Origin: Shewanella sp. CG12_big_fil_rev_8_21_14_0_65_47_15
GTDB lineage: Bacteria; Pseudomonadota; Gammaproteobacteria; Enterobacterales; Shewanellaceae
Assembly: GCF_002783505.1 (NCBI RefSeq)
Contig: NZ_PFGL01000021.1
Coordinates: forward strand, 48,196-112,195
Length of the DNA: 64,000 bases
Direction: 5' to 3'
Shown: in pieces, positions 36,337-44,460 of the stretch
Numbering within the stretch: position 1 is the first letter of the stretch
Layout: every line of letters starts with the position of its first letter
Notes under the pieces: model-generated
Seen by the model: only the letters and a program-made list of their open reading frames with translations
Told to the model about the DNA's origin: nothing
Databases searched by the model: none
Program-made: the position numbers and the translations under genes

Positions 36337-37902
36337 TTAGTTTTTTACTTTATGGCTGACATAAGTGGCCCATAACTGGCGGGCAAAAAAGCCGGTAAAG
36401 GCATTGATGATTTTGACTTTGGAGCTAAAGCCGTCGGCTTTGGTGACTGTGACTGTCGACAGTAGTTTCAGTAAATCCACAGCACCCAGACTTAAGGTAC
36501 CGGCTCCTACCACAGGCCCTGATTTGTCAGTGCCCTGATGCAGCTGGGTATAGAGTGTGGTGGTTTCGGGCCAGAGTTTAAAAATGGAACCTTGGCGCAC
36601 TTCTTTGCGGCCCGCCAGATAATACGACTGACCCTGATGTTCAAACGCCAGCTCGTACACCATCAGCGTGAGCTTTGGGTCATCCGTTGGCTTAAACAGA
36701 TTAAAGACGCCACTGTGCGCCTCAATACCCATACCTAAAGGTGGAAAGTCTATGGTGCCAACCAGGGTGCCGGTATGCTCTGGGTCGACTATAAAGTCCG
36801 CCATCTCTGTGATACCCACTGTTGCGTGCATCGCAAGGACAGTGCCTGCCTGCTGGCCTTTATGCAGACCATCAGTCGGGTCCGTCGCGTCCAATGAAAA
36901 ACCACCTTTCATGGTTTCTTTAAATTGAAGACCGGTTTTTTCTGCTGTCATTTTTAGGATCTCTGGCTCAAAGGGGACTCCCGCAGGGGTCATTAACTGA
37001 AAGTAACTGCTGGCATCGCTTCGGCCCATCTCAATCAGTTCAGCATGGCTAATCGCGCCCGTGTACAAAGCTGAATCCAGTGGGAGGGGGTGAGCAGGTT
37101 TAATCAGGTGCAAGATGATCGGCTTTTGATGGCCATAGGGTTGTTCGCCATTTTGAATTCGTTGATTCAGCTCAGCTATCAGGCGCAACTCTTTAATTAA
37201 AGCGCCGTTGGCACTCATTTCCAGCATTTGCACATAGGCATTCAGCGGACCACTGCGATACTCCGGAATATTGCCCATCACCCAAACCAGCCAGAGTTCA
37301 TTGGCACCTGCTTTGACCGTATCCAGCAGATTGGCATCCTGAATAAAACCGGAATCCAGACACAAGCTCCCGTTGATTTCTACCGGCGGCATAGTGGCTG
37401 GCAGAGACATACCGGCAATCAGATGATCTTCTGTCAGCTCCGTATGCTGGGTGACCTGGTTGGTTTTAGTGGCAAAATTGCATAGATTAAAAGTGGCTTT
37501 AAGCCCAGTGGCAGCGCGGATTTTGTCAAAATGGATACCAAGGTGTGGATAGACTTTACGTCGAAACGCTTTGCTGGAACTGGCCGCGACAAAACCAGGG
37601 GGCCAGAGGTAATTGCTCAGCGGCATAAAGGAAAAAGTGCTACGCATTTTTAAACTGCGCCAGCGCTCGCAGATTTCTGTGCTGGTTAAGCCCGATAGCA
37701 GCATCGCCAGATTCAACGAACCACCGGATGTGCCATCCATATGCGAAAACGTCAGGCCACGTTTAAACAGCTCGTCCATCACACCAGCAGCATAAGACAA
37801 ACGTAAACCACCACCAGGTAAAATCAGCGCTCTTTTGATGCCACTTTGTTCTGTCGTTGCTTCTGTTGCAGCGCCTTGTGGGATATGGGCCAGAACTGTC
37901 AT
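36337..37902 (-). CDS. Patatin-like phospholipase with extra C-terminal domain
   Basis: The 521-residue protein has a patatin domain in its N-terminal 300 residues. The oxyanion-hole motif is PGGGLRLSY (29-37), the nucleophile elbow is GTSGG (Ser59), and the catalytic Asp is in LDSG (D183), where most patatins have DGG/DGA. The C-terminal 200 residues are beta-rich (GTIDFPPLG; SGVFNLFKPTDD; QSYYLAGRKEV). From memory this resembles the domain linking the GMC and hydrolase parts of large cholesterol-oxidase-like proteins, which ties it to the neighbouring GMC gene. The start ATG abuts the stop of the preceding gene (TAAATG). It should hydrolyse an acyl ester of a lipid. Confidence 0.8.
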   Translation of the reverse strand: MTVLAHIPQGAATEATTEQSGIKRALILPGGGLRLSYAAGVMDELFKRGLTFSHMDGTSGGSLNLAMLLSGLTSTEICERWRSLKMRSTFSFMPLSNYLWPPGFVAASSSKAFRRKVYPHLGIHFDKIRAATGLKATFNLCNFATKTNQVTQHTELTEDHLIAGMSLPATMPPVEINGSLCLDSGFIQDANLLDTVKAGANELWLVWVMGNIPEYRSGPLNAYVQMLEMSANGALIKELRLIAELNQRIQNGEQPYGHQKPIILHLIKPAHPLPLDSALYTGAISHAELIEMGRSDASSYFQLMTPAGVPFEPEILKMTAEKTGLQFKETMKGGFSLDATDPTDGLHKGQQAGTVLAMHATVGITEMADFIVDPEHTGTLVGTIDFPPLGMGIEAHSGVFNLFKPTDDPKLTLMVYELAFEHQGQSYYLAGRKEVRQGSIFKLWPETTTLYTQLHQGTDKSGPVVGAGTLSLGAVDLLKLLSTVTVTKADGFSSKVKIINAFTGFFARQLWATYVSHKVKN

Positions 37903-38805
37903 TTATGAATTGTCTCCTGAGTCAGCAGGAATAGGGGCAGTTGGCGGCGGTAACCATGCCTCACTTAAGGTCAGATCGATCACAGACTCAAAACCTTCAG
38001 GGGCGACCTTAGGCAACTGCTCAAAATCGAGGAACCAGCTTTCGATATGATCGTCCAGTACACCGCCTATGGACGGCAAAAACACTGTCGCTATGGCCTT
38101 ACCAATATTCAGTGCTTTTAACGGCTGTAAACGGGGGTGATCGCCAATAACAAAACGGGCTTTGGCTTTACTGAATAAATTCAGGCCTGCTTTGGCATTG
38201 AGGAAAATATCGGATTTCATCAGCATGCCGCGAAAGGAGCAGTAGTTTGACGCTTTGGTTTTAATAGGTAACCAGGCGCTGACAGGTTTATCTATTTCGA
38301 CATAAGTCACCAGTTTGCCATCGAGGTCATACTGGCTGCTGACTTTGTCCTCCGTGATTAAAAAGTTCAGGCTACCCTGATGTTTTGGCATCCCCCAAAT
38401 GCCTTTGCCGCCTTTAACCGACACTTCAGACGACACAGGCAAATCCACCACATACTGGCCGGTTTTAAACCAGTTCATAAAGATGGCGGGCAAAAGTCGT
38501 GGCGCAGGTTTTTCGCCATGGGTACAGCCTATGGCTATGCTGTATTCCACATATTTGCCGATAGGGGTTTCGCGGTAATCAATGACAGTGACAATCAGTA
38601 AAGCCGAGTTCCAGAGCCGCAGCGGATGAATACCTGCGGGTAAAAAGTCTTTGGCTTTTTCTGCATCTATAGGGAAAACGGCCATCAGTGCTGGTGAATT
38701 GACCGCTGAAACAGGCAACTTAAATGGAATACCATCCACCAGTGAAAACCTGTCAGTGTAATTTTTTATCCGCTTTGGTAAACCAAACATAAAATACTCC
38801 CTCAT
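37903..38805 (-). CDS. Acetoacetate-decarboxylase-fold protein
   Basis: The 300-residue protein fits the acetoacetate decarboxylase superfamily: MAVFPIDAEKAKDFLPAGIHPLRLW near the N-terminus, then VKGGKGIWGMPKHQGSL in the middle. In true decarboxylases this region is a glycine-proline-lysine-lysine motif that supplies the Schiff-base lysine and its neighbour. Here only one lysine is present and His follows, so classical activity is uncertain. Members of this superfamily also act as dehydratases or aldolases. Its stop directly abuts the patatin start, giving tight coupling. Confidence 0.68.
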   Translation of the reverse strand: MREYFMFGLPKRIKNYTDRFSLVDGIPFKLPVSAVNSPALMAVFPIDAEKAKDFLPAGIHPLRLWNSALLIVTVIDYRETPIGKYVEYSIAIGCTHGEKPAPRLLPAIFMNWFKTGQYVVDLPVSSEVSVKGGKGIWGMPKHQGSLNFLITEDKVSSQYDLDGKLVTYVEIDKPVSAWLPIKTKASNYCSFRGMLMKSDIFLNAKAGLNLFSKAKARFVIGDHPRLQPLKALNIGKAIATVFLPSIGGVLDDHIESWFLDFEQLPKVAPEGFESVIDLTLSEAWLPPPTAPIPADSGDNS

Positions 38806-38843
38806 TATTACTTGTTTTGGCAGGGCAAAAACAACGGCCCGTT

Positions 38844-39893
38844 TTAGCTTTTATTCAGCTCTGCGATAATTAGCGGAAAGGTATCCATTGCAGCATTTTT
38901 TCCCATAAAAACATCGAGGTGTCCGTATTCAGGCAGCAGATGCAGGCTGTGATAATTTGGTGTTAAGGCATCAAAATAATTAAAACTTTGGATCTGGCTT
39001 TGCGGTAAAAAACACAGGTTTTTTTCGCCGCTAAAAAAAGCAAAGCGGGCATCTGTCCGTGGTTTTTCTGCTGTGAAATCTTTGGGGAGTTCAGCTAAAT
39101 CCTGAAAAGACACTAAATGTCCTCGCTGCACACAGCGGGTGATTTGCTGGAAAAACCGCAGAGGCACGGCGCCAAATTCTTCTTTGAGCCATTCATGGGT
39201 GTCTTCATTGAGGTTTTCATGGCGCCAAAGGGCCGGAAAGCCACTGCCATAGGTAAAGCTGACTTGTTTGCAGACAGCGTTGTTGCATTCATGGTGAGTT
39301 AAATTCACCAGCAGGCTAATCAGTTTGGCGACAACACCGGGCGCAGATACGCCCCAGTGTGGATTCAGGTATTTGGTCATTTGCCGCACCAGCGGCACCA
39401 TATACTGCAGCTTAAATTTGGACCAATCAGGAACGACGGGGTGCAAAGACACGGCGTTGCTGACAATAGTAGTGACTTCAGGCACTAAACCCGCGATGGC
39501 TGACATCATAAAGCTGGTGGAGCCCTGACAATGGATAATAGCTTTTAACTGGCGGGCACCGGTTTCAGCCAGAATAGTTTGCACAGCTTTAGGATGGTCG
39601 TATAAAGCGACCTGATCTAAAGTCCATAAATTAGGTGCAAAGGCGATACTGCCACGCCAGTTTTCCAGCCAGACATCATAACCTTCGCTAACCAGCGCAT
39701 CGACTATGTTAGTCGTGACCGGAGCACGATAAATATTGGCCCGAACACCAGCGCCATGCACCAGAATAACAGGGCCTTTGTCTGGCCTTTTGTCGCCACG
39801 AATATGAATTAAGTTCAGCTCTATGCCATCGTCTGTGACAAAAGGGACTGTGCGTTCGGTATAAGCTTGATGAGCGGAGTTGTGTGACGACAT
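38844..39893 (-). CDS. Alpha/beta hydrolase with Cys at the nucleophile position
   Basis: The 349-residue protein has an alpha/beta hydrolase fold. HGAGVRANIY (about 46-55) is the oxyanion region, GYDVWLENWRGS is the usual post-strand motif, and IIHCQGSTSF (119-128) is the nucleophile elbow with Cys122 where Ser is usual. EYGHLDVFMG near the C-terminus supplies the histidine. A Cys nucleophile is known in dienelactone hydrolases, and I remember an HCxGS elbow in the hydrolase domain fused to large cholesterol-oxidase-like proteins. AAGGA precedes the ATG. It is the first gene of the six-gene operon. Confidence 0.78.
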   Translation of the reverse strand: MSSHNSAHQAYTERTVPFVTDDGIELNLIHIRGDKRPDKGPVILVHGAGVRANIYRAPVTTNIVDALVSEGYDVWLENWRGSIAFAPNLWTLDQVALYDHPKAVQTILAETGARQLKAIIHCQGSTSFMMSAIAGLVPEVTTIVSNAVSLHPVVPDWSKFKLQYMVPLVRQMTKYLNPHWGVSAPGVVAKLISLLVNLTHHECNNAVCKQVSFTYGSGFPALWRHENLNEDTHEWLKEEFGAVPLRFFQQITRCVQRGHLVSFQDLAELPKDFTAEKPRTDARFAFFSGEKNLCFLPQSQIQSFNYFDALTPNYHSLHLLPEYGHLDVFMGKNAAMDTFPLIIAELNKS

Positions 39894-39969
39894 AACTATG
39901 TTCCTTTTTTACTTTTAATATCCCTTTTTTGACGTCGATAAAAGCGTAGCACAGGTTTCTAATTTAGGT

Positions 39970-40101
39970 ATGTTATTGGCTGGCGGGATGAGTCCACTAC
40001 GTGTTATCGATATATTTGTAAAAATACTTATGTTTCTGACCTTATTTTTTGTTTTTAATGAACTTGCAAACAAGTATAATAGGTTGAATTTATTTGGTTA
40101 A
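39970..40101 (+). CDS. Tiny single-span membrane protein, right copy
   Basis: An ATG-started 43-codon frame encodes MLLAGGMSPLRVIDIFVKIL and a hydrophobic span, then a short polar tail (NELANKYNRLNLFG). It is the second copy of the gene at 30757, but its tail is different. The two lie in the same orientation on either side of the minus-strand six-gene operon. Confidence 0.5.
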   Translation: MLLAGGMSPLRVIDIFVKILMFLTLFFVFNELANKYNRLNLFG

Positions 40102-40169
40102 TCTTCACTTTCAAGATGTTCCGCTGACTGTGTTTATTGATTTATTTTAGGGATGATTTAAGCGTTTTT

Positions 40170-40580
40170 ATGAAAAAAATTAGTTTTTTGAGTATGAGCA
40201 TAGTGCTTGCTTTGACACTTGTTATCGGCCTTGCAGTTGATTTAATGGTTGAATTTAAGTCTGAATCGATTTTTATGCAGATGAATATTTTTAGCTTTAA
40301 GTTATTGTTCTCATTGCTTAGCATGTTCTGTGTGTATCTTGCTATAGCCGTCACTTTTAATTTGAAACTGTTACCTATGCTTATAGGTAAAGATTATCCG
40401 TCAAATTACTTTAAATGGTCTAAATTTAGACTTATAGAAGTGTTATTTTTATTTAACTTATGGTCTATGGGTGATTTGAAATATTTCACCATCTTAATAG
40501 TTAATTTCGCTTTGGTTGAGTTGATTCACTTATATTTAGTTTATAGAAGTATCAATAATGATGTTGAGTCAACTATATAA
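40170..40580 (+). CDS. Small multi-span membrane protein, unknown
   Basis: I do not recognise this 136-residue AT-rich gene product. It has about four hydrophobic segments (FLSMSIVLALTLVIGLAV; LLFSLLSMFCVYLAIAV; two more toward the C-terminus) and a basic N-terminus. I chose the ATG at 40170 because the upstream extension is not hydrophobic or conserved-looking; the ribosome binding site is weak. It could be an immunity or accessory membrane protein, but nothing adjacent proves that. Confidence 0.5.
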   Translation: MKKISFLSMSIVLALTLVIGLAVDLMVEFKSESIFMQMNIFSFKLLFSLLSMFCVYLAIAVTFNLKLLPMLIGKDYPSNYFKWSKFRLIEVLFLFNLWSMGDLKYFTILIVNFALVELIHLYLVYRSINNDVESTI

Positions 40581-40780
40581 ATAACGCTGAAATATATTTT
40601 AATACACCTTAATGACATGTTCCCTGATTGCTGTAAGATACGTCATTGCTACAGGGGAACACCTATCCCCTGCGAATAAATGAGGCGTTCATATTTTTGA
40701 CTATACAAGTTATGGCAGCCTTGTCCTTGAAATAAAAGAATGTGCACGGTCGTTTACAGGTATCTGAAGGAAATCAACTC

Positions 40781-41566
40781 ATGTTTTATGCACTATCTCT
40801 ATTAGTTATTATTGCCATTTACATCGTATTGGAGATTATCGCAAGAGTGTTCAAATCCTCCGCCGCCATCGAACTTGAGCAAAGGCACCGGCATATAATG
40901 GCAAAAAAAGCCCTTAAAGCCGAGCAAGATGCAGCTAAGCGTATCCTTGATCGTATTACTCTCTCGGGATCTGAGAGTGCATTGCTTTCAAGTTTGGACT
41001 TTGATCAGGATTTGATTTTGAAGCTCAAAAAGTTAACTAAAAGTGAAGCCAAACCGCTGTTACAGATACACCATGAAGACATCACTTATGAATCACCGGA
41101 CGCACCATGTGAAGGCATCTTCTTTCCTATTCCCGATGCTTATTTCCAGAAAAGTCTCAACTATGGGTCTGTGATTTGGGATTATGGCGATCTAATGGAT
41201 GAATGCGAGTCTAAAGGTTACCTTCTTTTTATGAACGACTCACATACTTACGGCAAGGGTATGGCTGTAATTAAGGGGTCTGAAATTTGGGATGTGATCC
41301 GCTATAGAAAAACACAGGCCGATAATTTTGGTTTACGCACCGAAGATATTATAGAAAGACTTAAAACTTGGGATGTTTGTAGAGTGATTGGCGTGAGCTT
41401 TGATTGGGTGCTCATTAAGTTTACAAACTACAGCAGCGATCCCAATAGGTTAGCTCAAGAAATATATGCATTCTGCCCCGATACCGTAATGCAAGGTTGC
41501 GGCACTCTCGAGCATCTGGAAGACTACCTTGATGTCAGCGATGAAATACTACTGTGGTGGGATTAA
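40781..41566 (+). CDS. Membrane-anchored protein of unknown function
   Basis: The protein has 261 residues from the ATG at 40781, which follows GAAGGA. An N-terminal membrane segment (ALSLLVIIAIYIVLEIIARV) is followed by a charged helix, possibly coiled coil, and a globular domain with many aromatic and acidic residues. I recognise no motif. It lies just before degraded mobile sequence and repeat copy E. A GTG 39 bp upstream is an alternative start with no binding site. Confidence 0.5.
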   Translation: MFYALSLLVIIAIYIVLEIIARVFKSSAAIELEQRHRHIMAKKALKAEQDAAKRILDRITLSGSESALLSSLDFDQDLILKLKKLTKSEAKPLLQIHHEDITYESPDAPCEGIFFPIPDAYFQKSLNYGSVIWDYGDLMDECESKGYLLFMNDSHTYGKGMAVIKGSEIWDVIRYRKTQADNFGLRTEDIIERLKTWDVCRVIGVSFDWVLIKFTNYSSDPNRLAQEIYAFCPDTVMQGCGTLEHLEDYLDVSDEILLWWD

Positions 41567-41692
41567 TGTTGTCAGAAGCGAGGCATTGAGTTTTGTGGTG
41601 ATGCGAAATCTATAAAGACAATGATGCCCCGTCCTAAGATAGGTTGACAGTTTCTAGGCCAGCTCCAGTAGCTGGCCTTTTTCTATTATGCA
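41567..41692. other. Degraded mobile-element end with terminator hairpin
   Basis: At 41627-41650 the sequence CCCCGTCCTAAGATAGGTTG (then ACAG) resembles the end of an IS3-family element as I remember it, but there is no transposase. At 41656-41682 AGGCCAGCT/AGCTGGCCT forms a perfect 9-bp stem followed by a T-run, a convincing terminator on the plus strand. Confidence 0.45.
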
Positions 41693-41806
41693 CCTGATTG
41701 GGTGTTTCCATACCCAAACTGACTGTTATATATGGATATATTTGGGGATTGCTGTTGATCCCCTTCTTGCCCTGGTGTGGAATGGCATTCCACGACTTTG
41801 ATTTAA
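41693..41806 (-). repeat. Modular palindromic repeat, partial copy E (inverted)
   Basis: Contains the end of copy B almost unchanged: the GGGATTGCTGTTGATCCCC hairpin, TGCCCTGGTGTGG, a GTGGAAT/ATTCCAC stem and CGACTTTGATTT. Upstream are TTGGGTGTTTCCATACCCAA and a TATATATGGATATAT palindrome of the same module style. Confidence 0.75.
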
Positions 41807-42105
41807 AAGTAAAAATGGACATTCATCGGTAATGGCGCGGTCGTAAACTTCTCGCTATGCTTGGGTTAAGCACTAAACAAGAAGGTTTGTATACCGCGCC
41901 CTCGCAGAACTCAAATAAATCTTGAACCCTCTCTTTAAAATCAGTCCCTATTATCTTGCTGTAGCCGCGTTGTTCAGTGCGCATTATGTTGTTTTACAAT
42001 GGATGGCCTGTTTTAGCCTCTGCCTGTTTTAGCCTGATTTTTAGAGTCTAGATTACCCCTTCAAAAATCTTCAGAGTTTCTCTAACCCCCCCACTTTATT
42101 ATTAG
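41807..42105. other. Spacer with no recognised feature
   Basis: About 300 bp downstream of the SDR gene. I see no gene; short frames are not credible. Confidence 0.4.
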
Positions 42106-42852
42106 TTAAAGCCCAAAACCACCGTCGATATCTATGTAAGCATTGCGTAGGCCAATACTGGCATCGGAGATGAGGTAGTTAATCGCCGGGACAACATCTG
42201 CTGGCGTTAACACTCTGCCGACTGGGGTGGTGTTTAATGACTCAAAAAAGTCATTGATGGTAACGTCATTCATGCCAGCTTTGGCTTGGATTTCGGTTGC
42301 GGTAACGCCGGGGCGCACTGAGTTTATGCGTATGCCTCGGGCCGCGAGTTCAAGATTTAACACTCTTGCGAAACCTTCAAATGCGGCTTTGCTGGCGCTA
42401 TATACGCCCGCGGCTGAAAATGCTTTTTGCACTGCAACACTAGAGATAAATACCACGCTGCAGGGGTTGTTCAAACATGGCAATAAGGCCTGCAAGGTGA
42501 ATACTGGGCCAGTAAAGTTAATCGCCATTGTGCTGTTAAAGTTATCGGCACTCATCTGTTCAAACGGTGCCGGGTAAAACACGCCGGCGTTTAAAATCAG
42601 GCCGTCGAGTGTGATCTCATCCCTTTGTAACTGAGTTGCCATTTGCTGGATTTGCGCGATATTGGCGCTGTCACACAGTACTGGGATAACATTGCCGTCA
42701 AGTTGCTTAACGGCATGGTTTAAGCGGCTTTGGTTGCGGCCTGTGATGACTAATCTCGCACCTTGTTGCAACAAAGCGTGTGCGGTCGCTAGGCCAATAC
42801 CCGCTGTGGCGCCTGTGATTAAAATCGTTTTGTTGTGAAGACGGGTTTGCAT
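42106..42852 (-). CDS. Short-chain dehydrogenase/reductase (SDR)
   Basis: The 248-residue protein is a classical SDR. The cofactor motif is TGATAGIGLATA (residues about 14-25), NAGV follows near residue 88, the catalytic serine is in FISSVAV and the catalytic YxxxK is YSASK. RN after the second strand (ITGRNQ) favours NADP(H). The C-terminal YIDIDGGFGL closes the fold. It is divergent from the LysR gene at 42942, the usual arrangement of a regulator and its target. Substrate unknown. Confidence 0.88.
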   Translation of the reverse strand: MQTRLHNKTILITGATAGIGLATAHALLQQGARLVITGRNQSRLNHAVKQLDGNVIPVLCDSANIAQIQQMATQLQRDEITLDGLILNAGVFYPAPFEQMSADNFNSTMAINFTGPVFTLQALLPCLNNPCSVVFISSVAVQKAFSAAGVYSASKAAFEGFARVLNLELAARGIRINSVRPGVTATEIQAKAGMNDVTINDFFESLNTTPVGRVLTPADVVPAINYLISDASIGLRNAYIDIDGGFGL

Positions 42853-42941
42853 CTGTGTACTCCTGATGAGTGGTGAATCGTAGGCTTGACGCAGAAAAGC
42901 ATACCTCGGAGAATGGTTCCCAATAAGGCGTGTAATAAGAA

Positions 42942-43901
42942 ATGAATTGTTTCTTTACTGGAACCAATATGGCTATCGATACTTCAGCATTGCACCTGCA
43001 ATTACCTAATTTATATATATTTCGTTGTGTCACTCAGTTAGGCAGTTTTCAAGCCGCTGCCGATGCGCTGCAATTGCCTCGTTCGTCCGTCAGTAAGAGA
43101 ATTGCCCAGCTTGAACATCAACTTGGGCTTAGGTTGTTGCAACGCAGTACGCGCCAGCTCAATTTAACTGATTCGGGCACAGAGTTACTCGCCATCACAG
43201 ATTCGCTGACAGAGCTGCTTAACAATACCGCTAAGCTCACCGAGCAAGCGCAAGCTAAACCCAGTGGGCGGGTAAAAATCAGTAGCTCAACCATCATAGG
43301 TCAACGTTATCTGTTGCCTTTACTGCCAAGGCTGAAACAACTTTTTCCTGGGATAGTGATAGACATCAATCTTGATGATCGCGTGGTCGACCTAATTGAG
43401 CTAGGGATAGATATCGCGCTGCGGGTCGGAGAGTTGCCCGATTCTTCATTGGTCGCGCGTCGTATCGGCACAAAATCATGGGCCTGTTTTGCCAGTCCCG
43501 CCTATCTTAAGCAGGCGGCCAAACTAGAGGTGCCCAGCGATCTAGCCGCGCACCAATGTTTAATCTTCCGTCATCAAAAGCTCGCCATGGACTGCTGGCA
43601 TTTTCGCAGCCCAAATGGCGAAATTGAAACCCAACACATAGTGCCATCAACCGCTACGGATGATGGCCGAACCTTAGTCGAACTCGCCTGTATGGGCATG
43701 GGGATCATTCGAGTCGACCCTATGTTAATTAAGCCAGAACTGAGAGCCAGCCAGCTAGTGCCAGTGTTAGCCAAGTGGCAACACACAGATCCCGCGCCCA
43801 TTCATTTAGTGTGTTTAGGAAAAGATGCGCGAAGCCGCGCCGTCAACGAAGTGTGGCAATATTTAAGTGAACATCTTAGCCAAGTACTCGCTGAATCATA
43901 A
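42942..43901 (+). CDS. LysR-family transcriptional regulator
   Basis: The 319-residue protein has an N-terminal winged helix-turn-helix (GSFQAAADALQLPRSSVSKRIAQLE) and a LysR effector domain (KISSSTIIGQRYLLPLLPRL; ALRVGELPDSSLVARRIG). It is of the CrgA/AaeR-like branch with a long C-terminal domain. The ATG at 42969 is an equally possible start. It is transcribed away from the SDR gene, with 89 bp between them to hold the shared operator, and probably controls that gene. Confidence 0.88.
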   Translation: MNCFFTGTNMAIDTSALHLQLPNLYIFRCVTQLGSFQAAADALQLPRSSVSKRIAQLEHQLGLRLLQRSTRQLNLTDSGTELLAITDSLTELLNNTAKLTEQAQAKPSGRVKISSSTIIGQRYLLPLLPRLKQLFPGIVIDINLDDRVVDLIELGIDIALRVGELPDSSLVARRIGTKSWACFASPAYLKQAAKLEVPSDLAAHQCLIFRHQKLAMDCWHFRSPNGEIETQHIVPSTATDDGRTLVELACMGMGIIRVDPMLIKPELRASQLVPVLAKWQHTDPAPIHLVCLGKDARSRAVNEVWQYLSEHLSQVLAES

Positions 43902-43983
43902 ACGGAAAAGATAGGACAGAAAAAGACAGGACATATATAACTCTTTCAATGCGGAAACTTTATCCTAATGCCACAGAAGTCCA

Positions 43984-44376
43984 CCTATCCCCTGCGAAGT
44001 TGCCGCGGGGCGTTGGAATAAATTGCGTGAGTCTCGGCATGGATGCCGAGCTAGCTTTCGGGGAAGGGGCGAATGAAAATCGGTGATTTTCGCGCTTATG
44101 AGCGAGAGGCAGGGATTGCCGAACTGGAGGGCTTTACATGGATGTAAAGCTGACCCATCGGAAGCGATAGCAATTTATCCATAAGACCAAGGTCAGTCTC
44201 TAATGCATGTAACTTCGCTAGGGTGAGTGCTGCGTAGCAGCGTTTCGAACGAGAGCCAGGGATGGCGAACTGGCTGTTAGACAAGGACGTTGTTCGGCAA
44301 GGGGAGATGCAAGAGGGGGATTGCTGTTGATCCCCCTCTTGCCCTGGTGTGGAATGGAATTCCACGACTTTGATTT
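43984..44376 (-). repeat. Modular palindromic repeat, copy B (inverted)
   Basis: Full-length copy, about 390 bp, inverted relative to A, C and D. On the minus strand it begins AAAATCAAAGTCGTGG, has GTGGAAT/ATTCCAC in place of GTGGGG/CCCCAC and CAAGAGGGGGAT/ATCCCCCTCTTG in place of the AAGGAGGA stem. It continues with CTTTACATCCATGTAAAG, GAAAATC/GATTTTC and CTCGGCATCCATGCCGAG hairpins, and ends CAACTTCGCAGGGGATAGG. It lies between the LysR gene and metH. Confidence 0.85.
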
Positions 44377-44435
44377 TGATTTAAAAATTCAAACGAAGTT
44401 TGAATCAGCTTTTCAAACCGCGTTAGCGTAAGTCC

Positions 44436-44455
44436 GATCCAGATTACTCTGGATC
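44436..44455. terminator. Small hairpin downstream of metH
   Basis: GATCCAGA/TCTGGATC forms a perfect 8-bp stem with a TTAC loop, 6 bp past the metH stop. It has no T-run, so its role in termination is uncertain. Confidence 0.4.
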
Positions 44456-44460
44456 ACTCC

